Below are positions 16,321-24,107 of a stretch of DNA of 64,000 nucleotides, piece by piece (position 1 is the stretch's first letter; each line of letters opens with the position of its first letter). Position numbers and translations under genes: made by a program. The stretch lies in NCBI RefSeq assembly GCF_001642805.2, contig NZ_CP016948.1:310001-374000 (forward strand), in the 5' to 3' direction. The DNA comes from Serratia surfactantfaciens. GTDB taxonomy: Bacteria; Pseudomonadota; Gammaproteobacteria; Enterobacterales; Enterobacteriaceae. Under the pieces are notes generated by a model, which saw nothing but the letters and a program-made list of their open reading frames with translations, did no database searches and was not told the origin of the DNA.

Positions 16321-16445
16321 AGGAGTACCTCAGGAGATAAATAACGGTGCTGGATGATCACTATCATCGGTAACAATCACCCTAGCGCGTTTGCGTGAAC
16401 CAATAAATAAATGGTGGGTAAACCTGTCTATGAATTTGTTACCAA

Positions 16446-17231
16446 TTACGGCAGCGGGATCAGCATCACCAGCTTCAGGCCGCCGTGTTCCGCCGGGTGA
16501 AAGGTGAGCTGGCGATAGCGCAGCGCGCCTTGCTGAGGATGCTCGAAGGTTCTTTCGCCGCCTTCGCGCGCCATCACGTCATGCTGCTTCCACCAGTGAT
16601 TAAAGTCCGCGCTGTTGTGCGTCATGTTGCGCACAAAGGCGCGCATCTCTTCGGTATTTTGATGATGGCTGGTCTCGGCGCGAAACTCGGCCACCACGCG
16701 GCGCGCACGTTCTTCCCAATCGCTGACCAGCGTTTTCGCCAGCGGGTGGAAGAACATGAAGTGCAGCAGGTTGGGGCTGTTGGCCGCATCCAGCCAGCCG
16801 CTGAACAGCGTCGCCGCCTGCGGGTTCCAGGCGACGACGTTCCAGGTCACGTCCAACAGATAGCAGGGCACCGTCATCTGATGCACGCTTTGTAGCACCG
16901 CGTCATTGGCGGTTTCGCGGTGCGTTTCCTGCTCAGGATCGGCGACGCGCGCCAGGGTAAACAGATAGTGGCGTTCGGCGGGGCCGAGCTGCAGCGCCCC
17001 GGCGATGCGCGCCAGCGTGAAGGGGGAAATGGACACCTCGCGCCCCTGTTCTATCCAGGTATACCAGGTGGCGCTGATGCCGCTGATCTGCGCCAGCTCT
17101 TCGCGCCGCAGGCCGCTGGTGCGGCGCCGTGAAGAGCTGGGCAGGCCGATCATTTCCGGCGTGATGCGTTCGCGGTGCGCGCGCAAAAACGCACCGAGGG
17201 CTTTTGGCCCGGATAAGGCTTCTGATGACAT
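16446..17231 (-). CDS. XRE-type regulator with MmyB-like ligand domain
   Basis: The 261-residue protein has an N-terminal helix-turn-helix (LGAFLRAHRERITPEMIGL...LRREELAQISGISATWYTWIEQGR) and a C-terminal MmyB-like/PAS-related domain (VPCYLLDVTWNVVAWNPQAATLF). This group includes repressors of small-molecule-responsive oxidoreductase or methyltransferase genes; fatty-acid binding was seen in the MmyB structure. I prefer ATG 17231; the upstream ATG 17267 would translate through the palindrome at 17236-17253. It is divergent from the methyltransferase at 17349, the likely target. No ligand can be named. Confidence 0.8.
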   Translation of the reverse strand: MSSEALSGPKALGAFLRAHRERITPEMIGLPSSSRRRTSGLRREELAQISGISATWYTWIEQGREVSISPFTLARIAGALQLGPAERHYLFTLARVADPEQETHRETANDAVLQSVHQMTVPCYLLDVTWNVVAWNPQAATLFSGWLDAANSPNLLHFMFFHPLAKTLVSDWEERARRVVAEFRAETSHHQNTEEMRAFVRNMTHNSADFNHWWKQHDVMAREGGERTFEHPQQGALRYRQLTFHPAEHGGLKLVMLIPLP

Positions 17232-17235
17232 TGCA

Positions 17236-17253
17236 TGGTACCTATTTATACCA
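17236..17253. promoter_or_regulatory. Inverted repeat, likely operator of the MmyB-type regulator
   Basis: TGGTA (17236-17240) and TACCA (17249-17253) flank 8 bp, immediately before the preferred regulator start. The methyltransferase promoter candidate (-35 TTGTAC, 17-bp spacer, -10 TATAGT, about 17270-17298) lies 17 bp further. The role is inferred. Confidence 0.45.
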
Positions 17254-17348
17254 GGATAACTGCTCATATTGTACCCGTATATCAGCCTGATTATAGTAGC
17301 CGAAAGCCTTCAGGCACAGGCGCAAGCCGGATAATAACGGGAGCAAAC

Positions 17349-18119
17349 ATGAGCATCAGCAACAGTCACAAAAACGCGGTAGACCGGCAGTTCGGCGAGC
17401 AGGCCAGCGCTTATTTAACCAGTGCGGTGCATGCGCAGGGCAAGGATTTGCAACGTCTCACGCAGTTGCTGGCGTCGCACGCCGACGCGCGCCTGCTCGA
17501 TCTGGGCTGCGGCGCCGGGCACGCCAGCTTCACGGCGGCGGCCAGGGTGGCGCAGGTGGTGGCCTACGATCTGTCGGCGCAAATGCTGGCGGTGGTGAAG
17601 CAGGCGGCGGCGGAAAAAGGTCTGGGCAACATCCAACTGCAACAGGGGGTGGCGGAGTCGTTGCCGTTTGAGGACGCCAGTTTCGATCTGGTGATCAGCC
17701 GTTATTCGGCGCACCACTGGCACGACGTTGGCCAGGCATTGCGCGAAGTGCGGCGGGTGCTCAAACCGGGCGGCAAAGCGATCTTTATGGACGTGGTTTC
17801 ACCGGGGCATCCGCTGTTGGATATCTATCTGCAAACCGTGGAAGTGCTGCGCGATACCTCGCACGTGCGCAACTATGCGCCGGGCGAATGGCTGACGTTG
17901 CTGACCGAGGCCGGGCTGGTGGTGCGTGAGGTGACGTCGGATCGGTTGGTGCTGGAGTTCGGCAGTTGGGTGGCGCGTATGCGCACGCCGGCGCATTTCG
18001 TTACCGCGATCCGCGCGCTGCAGCAAAGCGTGTCGCAAGAGGTGGCGGCGCATTTCGCCATTCAGCCGGACGGCTCCTTTACCAGCGATATCATGATGTT
18101 TGAAGCGACGAGAGGCTGA
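17349..18119 (+). CDS. Class I SAM methyltransferase, UbiE/YafE-like
   Basis: The 256-residue methyltransferase starts NAVDRQFGEQASAYLTSAVHAQGKDL. Motif I is LLDLGCGAGHAS, the acidic post-I residue is in VVAYDLSAQML, and later come FDLVISRYSAHHW and the VLKPGGKAIFMDV block. It resembles E. coli YafE and other UbiE-related small-molecule methyltransferases; the substrate is unknown. Start 17349 follows CGGGAG; the open frame upstream to 17235 runs through the operator. It is divergent from an MmyB-type regulator and is followed by a convergent terminator shared with aqpZ. Confidence 0.85.
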   Translation: MSISNSHKNAVDRQFGEQASAYLTSAVHAQGKDLQRLTQLLASHADARLLDLGCGAGHASFTAAARVAQVVAYDLSAQMLAVVKQAAAEKGLGNIQLQQGVAESLPFEDASFDLVISRYSAHHWHDVGQALREVRRVLKPGGKAIFMDVVSPGHPLLDIYLQTVEVLRDTSHVRNYAPGEWLTLLTEAGLVVREVTSDRLVLEFGSWVARMRTPAHFVTAIRALQQSVSQEVAAHFAIQPDGSFTSDIMMFEATRG

Positions 18120-18126
18120 AAGCAAC

Positions 18127-18150
18127 GGGGCAGCCGATAAAGGCTGCCCC
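18127..18150. terminator. Convergent hairpin between methyltransferase and aqpZ
   Basis: GGGGCAGCC (18127-18135) pairs perfectly with GGCTGCCCC (18142-18150) over a 6-nt loop in the gap between two converging genes. Confidence 0.7.
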
Positions 18151-18175
18151 GCGAAACGCTATCGACAAGATGCGC

Positions 18176-18871
18176 TTATTTTTTGTCTTCCAGCAGGCAG
18201 CGGTAGATCAGGCCGCCGATAATGCCGCCGACCAGTGGCACCAGCCAGAATACCCACAGCTGCTGCAGCGCCCAGGTGCCCTGGAAGATCGCTACGCCGG
18301 TGCTGCGCGCCGGGTTGACGGAGGTATTGGTCACCGGGATGCTGATCAGGTGGATCAGGGTCAGCGTCAGGCCGATCGCCAGCGGGGCAAAGCCTGCCGG
18401 CGCGCGCTTGTCGGTTACGCCGTGAATAACGATCAGGAAGAAGGCGGTGAGCACCAGCTCAATCACGATCGCGGCTTGCAGAGAATAACCGCCTGGTGAG
18501 TGTTCGCCGTAACCGTTGGAGGCGAAACCGCCTGCGGTGGCGTCGAAACCGGCTTTGCCGCTGGCGATCAAATACAGCACCGCCGCTGCGGCGATACCGC
18601 CGATGACCTGAGCGATAACGTAAGGAATAACGTCTTTCGCCGCGAAACGGCCGCCGGCGAATAAGCCGACGGTGACCGCCGGGTTAAAATGCCCGCCGGA
18701 AATATGGCCGACGGCATAGGCCATCGTCACTACAGTCAGACCGAAAGCGAGCGCGACGCCGAGGAAACCAATACCCAGCTGTGGGAATGCCGCTGCTAAT
18801 ACTGCGCTACCACAACCACCAAACACCAACCAAAATGTGCCAAAAAATTCAGCAAAAAGTCGCTTTGACAT
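18176..18871 (-). CDS. aqpZ: Aquaporin Z
   Basis: The 231-residue inner-membrane water channel has six transmembrane helices and the two half-helix NPA motifs HFNPAVT and SVNPARS. The ar/R filter Arg follows the second NPA, and the blocks [18 protein letters not shown] and HSPGGYS match E. coli AqpZ closely; long stretches appear identical. Start 18871 follows AGGATGGA and matches the E. coli start; the ATG at 18910 adds 13 residues. It is monocistronic. The following 427 bp up to the phytase-like gene are non-coding and hold its promoter. Confidence 0.97.
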   Translation of the reverse strand: MSKRLFAEFFGTFWLVFGGCGSAVLAAAFPQLGIGFLGVALAFGLTVVTMAYAVGHISGGHFNPAVTVGLFAGGRFAAKDVIPYVIAQVIGGIAAAAVLYLIASGKAGFDATAGGFASNGYGEHSPGGYSLQAAIVIELVLTAFFLIVIHGVTDKRAPAGFAPLAIGLTLTLIHLISIPVTNTSVNPARSTGVAIFQGTWALQQLWVFWLVPLVGGIIGGLIYRCLLEDKK

Positions 18872-19298
18872 AGATTCCATCCTGCGGAATAGACTAACGG
18901 GCGTTAGCACTAAAAACTATAGAACAGCTTTTTCAGTTCATGCAGATATTCTATAGAATTTTCTTAATGCACCTTGAATAACGGCGGTATTAAATCCCCG
19001 GTATTTTATTTTGTCTATGGGAAAAACACCGTTTTTCACCGCACTGGCGCGCGTTTGCCGATTTTTTTATCTTCGCTATGAGAATTTACCCTAAGCGAAA
19101 TGACGGGCTATTTCCGGGCATTTTTTTCCAGCGGTTTTCTCCATTCAATACGCTCGGGTTAATTGCTAATTTCTATTTGCCAGCCAATCATATTGCCTGT
19201 TTTACATTTGACGAAGCGCCTATTGTCATCTAAGTGTCATGCTAAATTAATATCGTCTTCTGCCTGACAATGCTTCATTCAACCTCGGGTAAAAAAAC
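18872..19298. other. 427-bp divergent intergenic region, AT-rich
   Basis: There is no coding potential. It holds the aqpZ promoter region, with the palindrome TTCTATAGAA near 18950 and a related CTATAGAA near 18917. On the other side it holds a Pho box and promoter for the phytase-like gene. Confidence 0.6.
19223..19240 (+). promoter_or_regulatory. Pho box upstream of the phytase-like esterase
   Basis: TTGTCAT-CTAA-GTGTCAT is a 7-4-7 direct repeat with one mismatch per heptamer to CTGTCAT. A possible -10 (TATCGT, 19251-19256) lies 10 bp downstream, the spacing expected when PhoB replaces the -35. The start codon is 58 bp downstream. Confidence 0.7.
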
Positions 19299-20660
19299 AT
19301 GAAAATAAAATCGCTCTCCCTGCTGTTGGCTTCACTGTTTCCTGTATTGGCTCATGCTGCTGATATTGAGGTGGCGCGTTATGTGGTCGGCTTCCCCGGC
19401 GGGGAACGCGTCGCCTATCAGGGGGCGTTCGCCAAAAATTTCCCGCAGGGATTGCCGGTGGGAATCGGCTCCGGGCTGACGTTCAACCGGAAACAGGGCG
19501 ACGATCTGGTGCTGACGACGCTGACCGATCGCGGCCCTAATGCCGATGCCCCGGCGGTGGGCAAGCAAGAAGCCAAGATTTTCGCCAATCCGCAATTCAC
19601 GCCTCTGTTGATGGACATCCGCATCGGCGGCGGCAAGGCCGTGGCCGAGAATGCACGGCCTTTGCATGACGAAAAAGGGCCGATTAGCGGACTGCCGCTG
19701 CCGAGCGAGCTGATTGGTTCCACGAACGAAGTGGCGTTGAATGACGCATTGCAGGCGCTGTCGGGCGATCGCCGCGGGTTGGATACCGAGGGCATTACCA
19801 GTGACGGCAACGGCGGTTACTGGCTGTGCGATGAGTACGGCCCGTTTCTGATCCATATCGACGGCAAAGGTAAAATTCTCGCCAAATACGGCCCAACGCC
19901 ACAGGCCGGCGAGCAGGCGGTGGCGGGCGGTTTGCCGAACATCCTGAAGTGGCGCCAGCCTAATCGCGGTTTTGAGGGGCTGACCCGGATGCCGGATGGG
20001 CGCATTTTGGCGGCGGTGCAGAGCACGCTGGATGTCGATGGCAAAAGCAAAAACAAGGCGCAGTTTACCCGGTTGGTGAGCTTCGATCCGCGTAGTGGCA
20101 AAACCGCCATGTACGGCTATCCCATCGATGTCGACAGCTATAAAAAAGCCAAAGACGCCAAGATTGGCGATGTGGTGGCGTTGGACAATCAGCGCATCTT
20201 GTTGATTGAACAGGGCAGCGGTAAAGACAAAACGATGATCAACAAAATCTACCTGGTGGATCTCGCGCAGGCCAGCGATCTGAGCGCGTTTGACGGCCAG
20301 GGGAAAGCGCTGGAGTTCGACGACGCGAAAGATCTCGCTAAACGCGGCGTGAAGCTGGCGCAGAAACGGGAAGTGGCGGATCTGCGCCAGTTGGGCTGGC
20401 GTCAGGAGAAAGCGGAAGGGTTGGCGCTGATCGACGATCGCACGCTGGCGGTGATCAATGACAATGATTTCGGCTTGCAGGCGAAGCTGGTGGATGCGTC
20501 GCCAAAGAGCAAGAAAATCGGCGACTATCAGCTGGAGAAAGAAGGGCGGTTGAGCCTCGACGGCGACAAGACCGACGCCCGCATCGAATTGCGCCCGCTG
20601 GAGCAGCCGGAATCGCTGAGCGAGCTCTGGGTGCTCACCTTGCCGCAACCCTTGCAGTGA
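19299..20660 (+). CDS. Exported phytase-like esterase (PF13449 type)
   Basis: The 453-residue precursor has a signal peptide ending AHA-A near residue 20. The mature part reads as a beta-propeller 'esterase-like activity of phytase' domain: TLTDRGPNADAP, LDTEGITSDGNGGYWLCDEYGPFL, NRGFEGLTRMPDGR, KAEGLALIDDRTLAVINDNDFG. The acidic loops suit calcium-dependent phosphoester cleavage; the substrate is not known, though release of phosphate from organic esters in the periplasm is likely. A near-consensus Pho box at 19223-19240 places it in the PhoB regulon, and phoBR lies in this same window. Three or more hairpins follow the stop. Confidence 0.85.
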   Translation: MKIKSLSLLLASLFPVLAHAADIEVARYVVGFPGGERVAYQGAFAKNFPQGLPVGIGSGLTFNRKQGDDLVLTTLTDRGPNADAPAVGKQEAKIFANPQFTPLLMDIRIGGGKAVAENARPLHDEKGPISGLPLPSELIGSTNEVALNDALQALSGDRRGLDTEGITSDGNGGYWLCDEYGPFLIHIDGKGKILAKYGPTPQAGEQAVAGGLPNILKWRQPNRGFEGLTRMPDGRILAAVQSTLDVDGKSKNKAQFTRLVSFDPRSGKTAMYGYPIDVDSYKKAKDAKIGDVVALDNQRILLIEQGSGKDKTMINKIYLVDLAQASDLSAFDGQGKALEFDDAKDLAKRGVKLAQKREVADLRQLGWRQEKAEGLALIDDRTLAVINDNDFGLQAKLVDASPKSKKIGDYQLEKEGRLSLDGDKTDARIELRPLEQPESLSELWVLTLPQPLQ

Positions 20661-20667
20661 CCAATAT

Positions 20668-20687
20668 CGGGGGCGACAGCGCCCCCG
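20668..20687 (+). terminator. GC-rich hairpin after the phytase-like gene (copy 1)
   Basis: CGGGGGCG and CGCCCCCG flank ACAG. The same 20-bp hairpin recurs at 20834-20853. No U-run follows this copy. Confidence 0.65.
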
Positions 20688-20698
20688 TCAGACCGTTG

Positions 20699-20734
20699 AC
20701 AAAGGAGGAAAAAACGTGGTTTTTCCTCCTTTGT
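20699..20734. terminator. 15-bp-stem bidirectional terminator
   Basis: ACAAAGGAGGAAAAA (20699-20713) pairs perfectly with TTTTTCCTCCTTTGT (20720-20734). An A-tract on one arm and a T-tract on the other allow termination in both directions. Confidence 0.75.
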
Positions 20735-20745
20735 GGCCATCAGCC

Positions 20746-20777
20746 GAAAATCAATAAATTGATTTTCCTTGTTTTTT
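20746..20777 (+). terminator. AT-rich hairpin with T-tail
   Basis: GAAAATCAAT (20746-20755) pairs with ATTGATTTTC (20758-20767), followed by CTTGTTTTTT. It looks like a further, weaker terminator. Confidence 0.6.
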
Positions 20778-20833
20778 ATCCGCTGCTCTTTGCAAACCCG
20801 GCAATGGCATGAGTTTTGTCATCAATCTCACAG

Positions 20834-20853
20834 CGGGGGCGACAGCGCCCCCG
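20834..20853 (-). terminator. GC-rich hairpin before the ltrA stop (copy 2)
   Basis: CGGGGGCG-ACAG-CGCCCCCG is identical to the hairpin at 20668-20687 and lies just past the minus-strand ltrA stop. Confidence 0.65.
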
Positions 20854-20859
20854 TTTGCT

Positions 20860-22035
20860 TCAGGCTTCCGCCTGCCGCTGCGGCGCTCTGCCGCGCGAGA
20901 TGCTCTCCCACACCGCCACCATCACCATGATCAGCGTCGTCAGGCCATTGACCATCAGCAGATCGGTTAAATAGGCGAAAGGGGCCAATACCGCCAGCGC
21001 CAGCAGCCCGACCAGATGCGACAGCGGGAAACGGTGATACACCAGCCGTTTGTACAGCGCATTGGCGAGCAGGTAAATCGCCGGGCCGAGCAGCAACACC
21101 GCCGCCGTGGCGTGTTGGATGCGGCCGTCGGGATGGGCGATCACCAGCTCGTTGGCCACGGCGCAGACGATGATCGCCCCCACCAGCGCAACGTGGACGT
21201 AATGGAAGTAAGCGCCCAGTTGGCCGGGGTTTTCCGCCTGGCTGATGGCGTGGCTGCCGGCTTTGCTGCTGGTGTCGAAGTAGACCCACCACATCGCCAG
21301 GCTGCCGAGAAAGGCCACCAGCGAGGCGATAAGCACCGGCGGGCTCCAGCTTTCCATCTCGCTCAGGGTGGCGCCGGTGATCAGAATGGTCTCCCCCAGC
21401 GCCACGATCACGAATAGCTGGCAGCGCTCCGCCAGATGGTGGCCTTCGATGGTCCATTCGCTGCTGCTGTCCGAGCGCCCCAGCACCGGCAGACGGAAAC
21501 CGAACATCGGCGAGACGTATTCGCACAGTACGGCGATCGCCCACAGCGCCGGGCGCGCGCTGCCCTCCGCCAGCCCGCCGGCGATCCAGAAGACGGCGGA
21601 GATGCACAGCCAGCCGAGGATGCGGCGAAAGTTTTGCTTTAACGGGTGGCCGGGTTCCAGCAGGCGCAGCACGGTAATGGAACGCCCGACCTGGATGGCG
21701 ACGTAGAACAGGGCGAAGATCAGGCCGCGTTCGCCAAACGCCTGCGGCAACGCGGCGGCGGCGAACAGCCCCAGCAGCATGATCGCGAACAGCAGCAGGC
21801 GGATCTGACGGGTATCCGGGTTAAACCAGTTGGTGACCCAGGCGGTGTATTGCCAGGCCAACCAGACGGCGAACCACAGCAGCAGGGTTTCCAGCGCCCC
21901 GGTCAGCGTCAGGTGATGCAGCAGATAGTGGGAGAGTTGGGTCACGGCGAAAACGTAGATCAGATCGAACAGCAGCTCGGAGAATGAGACCGAAGCGCCA
22001 TGACCGTCACGCACGCGCAGCAGGTTTTGCGACAT
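20860..22035 (-). CDS. ltrA: Low-temperature requirement A (LtrA) membrane protein
   Basis: The 391-residue inner-membrane protein has about ten hydrophobic helices and the LtrA marks SFSELLFDLIYVFAVTQLSHYL at the start, WIGRSITV-like VGRSITVLR, and WTIEGHHLAERCQLFVIVALGETILITG in the middle. LtrA was named in Listeria for growth at low temperature; its biochemical role is unknown. GGAAGAA precedes the ATG. It is monocistronic and convergent with the phytase-like gene across a cluster of hairpins. Confidence 0.85.
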   Translation of the reverse strand: MSQNLLRVRDGHGASVSFSELLFDLIYVFAVTQLSHYLLHHLTLTGALETLLLWFAVWLAWQYTAWVTNWFNPDTRQIRLLLFAIMLLGLFAAAALPQAFGERGLIFALFYVAIQVGRSITVLRLLEPGHPLKQNFRRILGWLCISAVFWIAGGLAEGSARPALWAIAVLCEYVSPMFGFRLPVLGRSDSSSEWTIEGHHLAERCQLFVIVALGETILITGATLSEMESWSPPVLIASLVAFLGSLAMWWVYFDTSSKAGSHAISQAENPGQLGAYFHYVHVALVGAIIVCAVANELVIAHPDGRIQHATAAVLLLGPAIYLLANALYKRLVYHRFPLSHLVGLLALAVLAPFAYLTDLLMVNGLTTLIMVMVAVWESISRGRAPQRQAEA

Positions 22036-22344
22036 AAGCGTTCTTCCTTAAAAGGGTAAGCCACAAAATCAGCGTAGCTCAGCGCGCTCCGGCGGGTAAA
22101 AAATCTTAAATAGCGACGACGCCCATTCTTTATCTCGCACCGTCTTTAATTGTTCATCAAATAGGGGTAAGGTGAGGTCTATAAAGTCATTCCCGCCTGA
22201 AAATACACACTCGCTCTCACTTCCTCCTTATTCTCCTCACAATGATTGATGTTCTTTACGTTGCATGACGTCCGTTTTCATTGGCTAGCGGATAATTAAC
22301 ATCACTGACCACGAGCTAATAAACAAGAACACCTGGAGTCAATC
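22036..22344. other. 309-bp intergenic region
   Basis: This divergent region is between ltrA and the DUF1471 gene. I see no gene. It is AT-rich near 22140-22300 and must contain both promoters. No named operator was recognised. Confidence 0.5.
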
Positions 22345-22629
22345 ATGAAACTTATCCCAAGCATCGCAGCAGTCTTGATCGCCGCCGCCTCATTCTCCAC
22401 TTTCGCCGCGCCGCTGTCGTCGGTGAAACAGGTTAACAGCGAGCAGGCCGCCAATCTGCAAAGCCTCGGCGTGGTGTCGGTTTCCGGCATTAGCGGCTCA
22501 CCGCATGACGCCATTCACGCCCTGAAAGAAAAAGCCGCGGCGGACGGCGCCAGCCATTACCGCATCATCGGTCTGGACACCCCCGGGGACTCCAGCAACT
22601 GGCGCGGCAATGCGGAAATTTATCGCTAA
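22345..22629 (+). CDS. DUF1471 (YhcN/BhsA/McbA) periplasmic stress protein
   Basis: The 94-residue protein has a signal peptide ending TFA-A (cleavage near residue 22). The DUF1471 domain follows: LGVVSVSGISGSPHDAIHALKEKAAADGASHYRIIGLDTPGDSSNWRGNAEIYR. Family members BhsA, McbA and YhcN are small exported proteins involved in stress and biofilm responses. CTGGAG precedes the ATG. Enterobacteria usually carry several paralogues, so I give no symbol. It is followed by two inverted repeats (22648-22669 and 22676-22747). Confidence 0.88.
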   Translation: MKLIPSIAAVLIAAASFSTFAAPLSSVKQVNSEQAANLQSLGVVSVSGISGSPHDAIHALKEKAAADGASHYRIIGLDTPGDSSNWRGNAEIYR

Positions 22630-22647
22630 GCGTTGACTTTTTACCCT

Positions 22648-22669
22648 TTGGCCACGGCAACGTGGCCAA
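22648..22669 (+). terminator. Hairpin after the DUF1471 gene
   Basis: TTGGCCACG (22648-22656) pairs with CGTGGCCAA (22661-22669) around GCAA. The downstream run is A-rich rather than T-rich, so termination may be weak. Confidence 0.55.
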
Positions 22670-22675
22670 TAAAAT

Positions 22676-22747
22676 AAACGGTCGTAATAATTATCTGGTA
22701 AGTCGGCGTATAAGCGGCTTATTTTCAGGTCATTATTACGACCGTTT
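22676..22747. repeat. 16-bp perfect inverted repeat enclosing 40 bp
   Basis: Left arm AAACGGTCGTAATAAT (22676-22691) and right arm ATTATTACGACCGTTT (22732-22747) match perfectly. Inside, CTGG-TAAGTCG partly pairs with CGGCTTA-TTTTCAG, so one long imperfect hairpin of 72 nt can form, followed by a T-run. It could be a terminator with a long stem, a structured RNA, or a MITE-like repeat. Confidence 0.6.
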
Positions 22748-22870
22748 TTATTTGTGCCGCTGCCGCGGAGGTTGCATTTGATTACAACTGTGTTCGCCGC
22801 TTTCGGAATCATGTTAATGAAGACTTAAGAAATTCGGTTCACATTGGGGGCTTAACCCAAGGAGGCCTCA

Positions 22871-23428
22871 ATGTTAAATGCGACCCGGCTACAACTGATG
22901 AATCACTTCGCTTACCTGCAGCAATTTATGGCTTCACCGCGCACCGTCGGTACGCTGGCGCCTTCCTCCCCGTGGCTGTGTCAGGCGATGTTGAACCAGG
23001 TGGAGTGGACCCGGGCGCTGTCGATCGCGGAGCTGGGCGCGGCGGACGGCGTACTGACCAAACGCATCCTGGGGCGGATGCGCGCCGACGCGACTCTGGA
23101 GGCTTTCGAGATCCAACCCCATTTCGTGCATCGGCTGCGCGGGATTGACGATCGGCGGCTGCAGGTGATGGCCCATTCGGCGACCCGGATGGCCACGGAT
23201 TACGACGTGGTGTTTTCCTGTCTGCCGCTGCTGTCGATCCCGCTCAGGATCAGCGCGCGCATTCTTCAGCAGGCCCGGCAACGGCTGCTGGCGCGCGACG
23301 GCACGTTGGTGCTGTTCCAATACAGTCACCTGTCGGAAAAATTGCTGTCACGCTATTTTCACTGGAAACGCCTGCGGGTAGTGCGCAACTTCCCGCCGGC
23401 GCTGGTGTATGTTTGTACCCCGCGTTAA
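22871..23428 (+). CDS. PmtA-like SAM methyltransferase
   Basis: The 185-residue protein starts NHFAYLQQFMASPRTVGTLAPSSPWLCQAML, the opening of PmtA-type phospholipid N-methyltransferases and related KsgA-like enzymes. The SAM motif is IAELGAADGVLTKRIL, then AFEIQPHFVHRL, VVFSCLPLLSIP, and FQYSHLSEKLLSRYF. PmtA methylates phosphatidylethanolamine; whether this protein does so is open, since phosphatidylcholine synthesis is not usual in Enterobacterales. A very strong AAGGAGG ribosome site precedes the ATG. The GNAT gene converges with it, with no gap between the stops. Confidence 0.7.
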   Translation: MLNATRLQLMNHFAYLQQFMASPRTVGTLAPSSPWLCQAMLNQVEWTRALSIAELGAADGVLTKRILGRMRADATLEAFEIQPHFVHRLRGIDDRRLQVMAHSATRMATDYDVVFSCLPLLSIPLRISARILQQARQRLLARDGTLVLFQYSHLSEKLLSRYFHWKRLRVVRNFPPALVYVCTPR

Positions 23429-23890
23429 CTACAGTTTCTTCGCCATCACCACCACCTCTTCGTCGTGCTGCCGGCGGCGTTCAAGGGGATGCCAACCCCA
23501 GCCGGCGTACAGCGCTTCCGACTTGTCGGTGATCAGATGCAAGACGGGATGATGGCGCTGCCGCGCCGCCTCGACGATCGCCATCTCCAGACGGTGGGCG
23601 ATGCCCTTGCGGCGGTGATCGGGATGCACGAAGACGCCGGCCAGCCACGGGGTGAGGTCCTGGCGCTGATGATCGTCGCTGGGCCACAGGCTGGCCATGC
23701 CCACCGGGCGATCGCCGTCGATCATCATCAGCGTCAGGTGATCGTCGCTCGGCCGGCTGCATTGGGCGAAGCGCAGCTGGGTGCGCTCCAGCGAGCCGCC
23801 GCGCTGTGAGCCCCACTGGCCGAAGGCCCAGGCGGCGCACACATCGGCAAACTGCGGGCAATCCGACAGCGGAATGATGCGTTGAGTCAT
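23429..23890 (-). CDS. GNAT acetyltransferase
   Basis: The 153-residue protein has the acetyl-CoA motif LAGVFVHPDHRRKGIAHRLEMAIVEAARQRHHPVLHLIT, with V-x-x-x-x-R-R-x-G-I as in motif A, and the C-terminal YAGWGWHPLERRRQHDEEVVVMAKKL. The substrate is unknown. GGGAGACATCC precedes the ATG. It is convergent with the PmtA-like gene and divergent from the Fur-boxed iron-uptake gene pair. Confidence 0.85.
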   Translation of the reverse strand: MTQRIIPLSDCPQFADVCAAWAFGQWGSQRGGSLERTQLRFAQCSRPSDDHLTLMMIDGDRPVGMASLWPSDDHQRQDLTPWLAGVFVHPDHRRKGIAHRLEMAIVEAARQRHHPVLHLITDKSEALYAGWGWHPLERRRQHDEEVVVMAKKL

Positions 23891-24047
23891 GGATGTCTCC
23901 CGATTCTTTTCTGGGTTCCTACCCCATTTAACCTATTTTTCGGCCATTTTTTTAACTTTTTAAAGCCGTTCTTTTAGCGGTTTCGCGGTGTTTCGCCCCG
24001 CGTCCGGCGTCGTTTCCCTGATTTCTTTTGGCAATCGCGGTGCAGGA

Positions 24048-24076
24048 TTGCAAGTGCTAATGAGAGTGATTATCAT
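24048..24076 (+). promoter_or_regulatory. Promoter with overlapping Fur box
   Basis: -35 TTGCAA (24048-24053), 17-bp spacer, -10 TATCAT (24071-24076). The Fur 7-1-7 box TGAGAGT-G-ATTATCA (24061-24075) matches 12 of 14 positions and covers the spacer and -10, so iron-replete Fur would block the promoter. Confidence 0.7.
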
Positions 24077-24107
24077 GCGCACACTATTTCTCCGTTTCGG
24101 CTCAATC

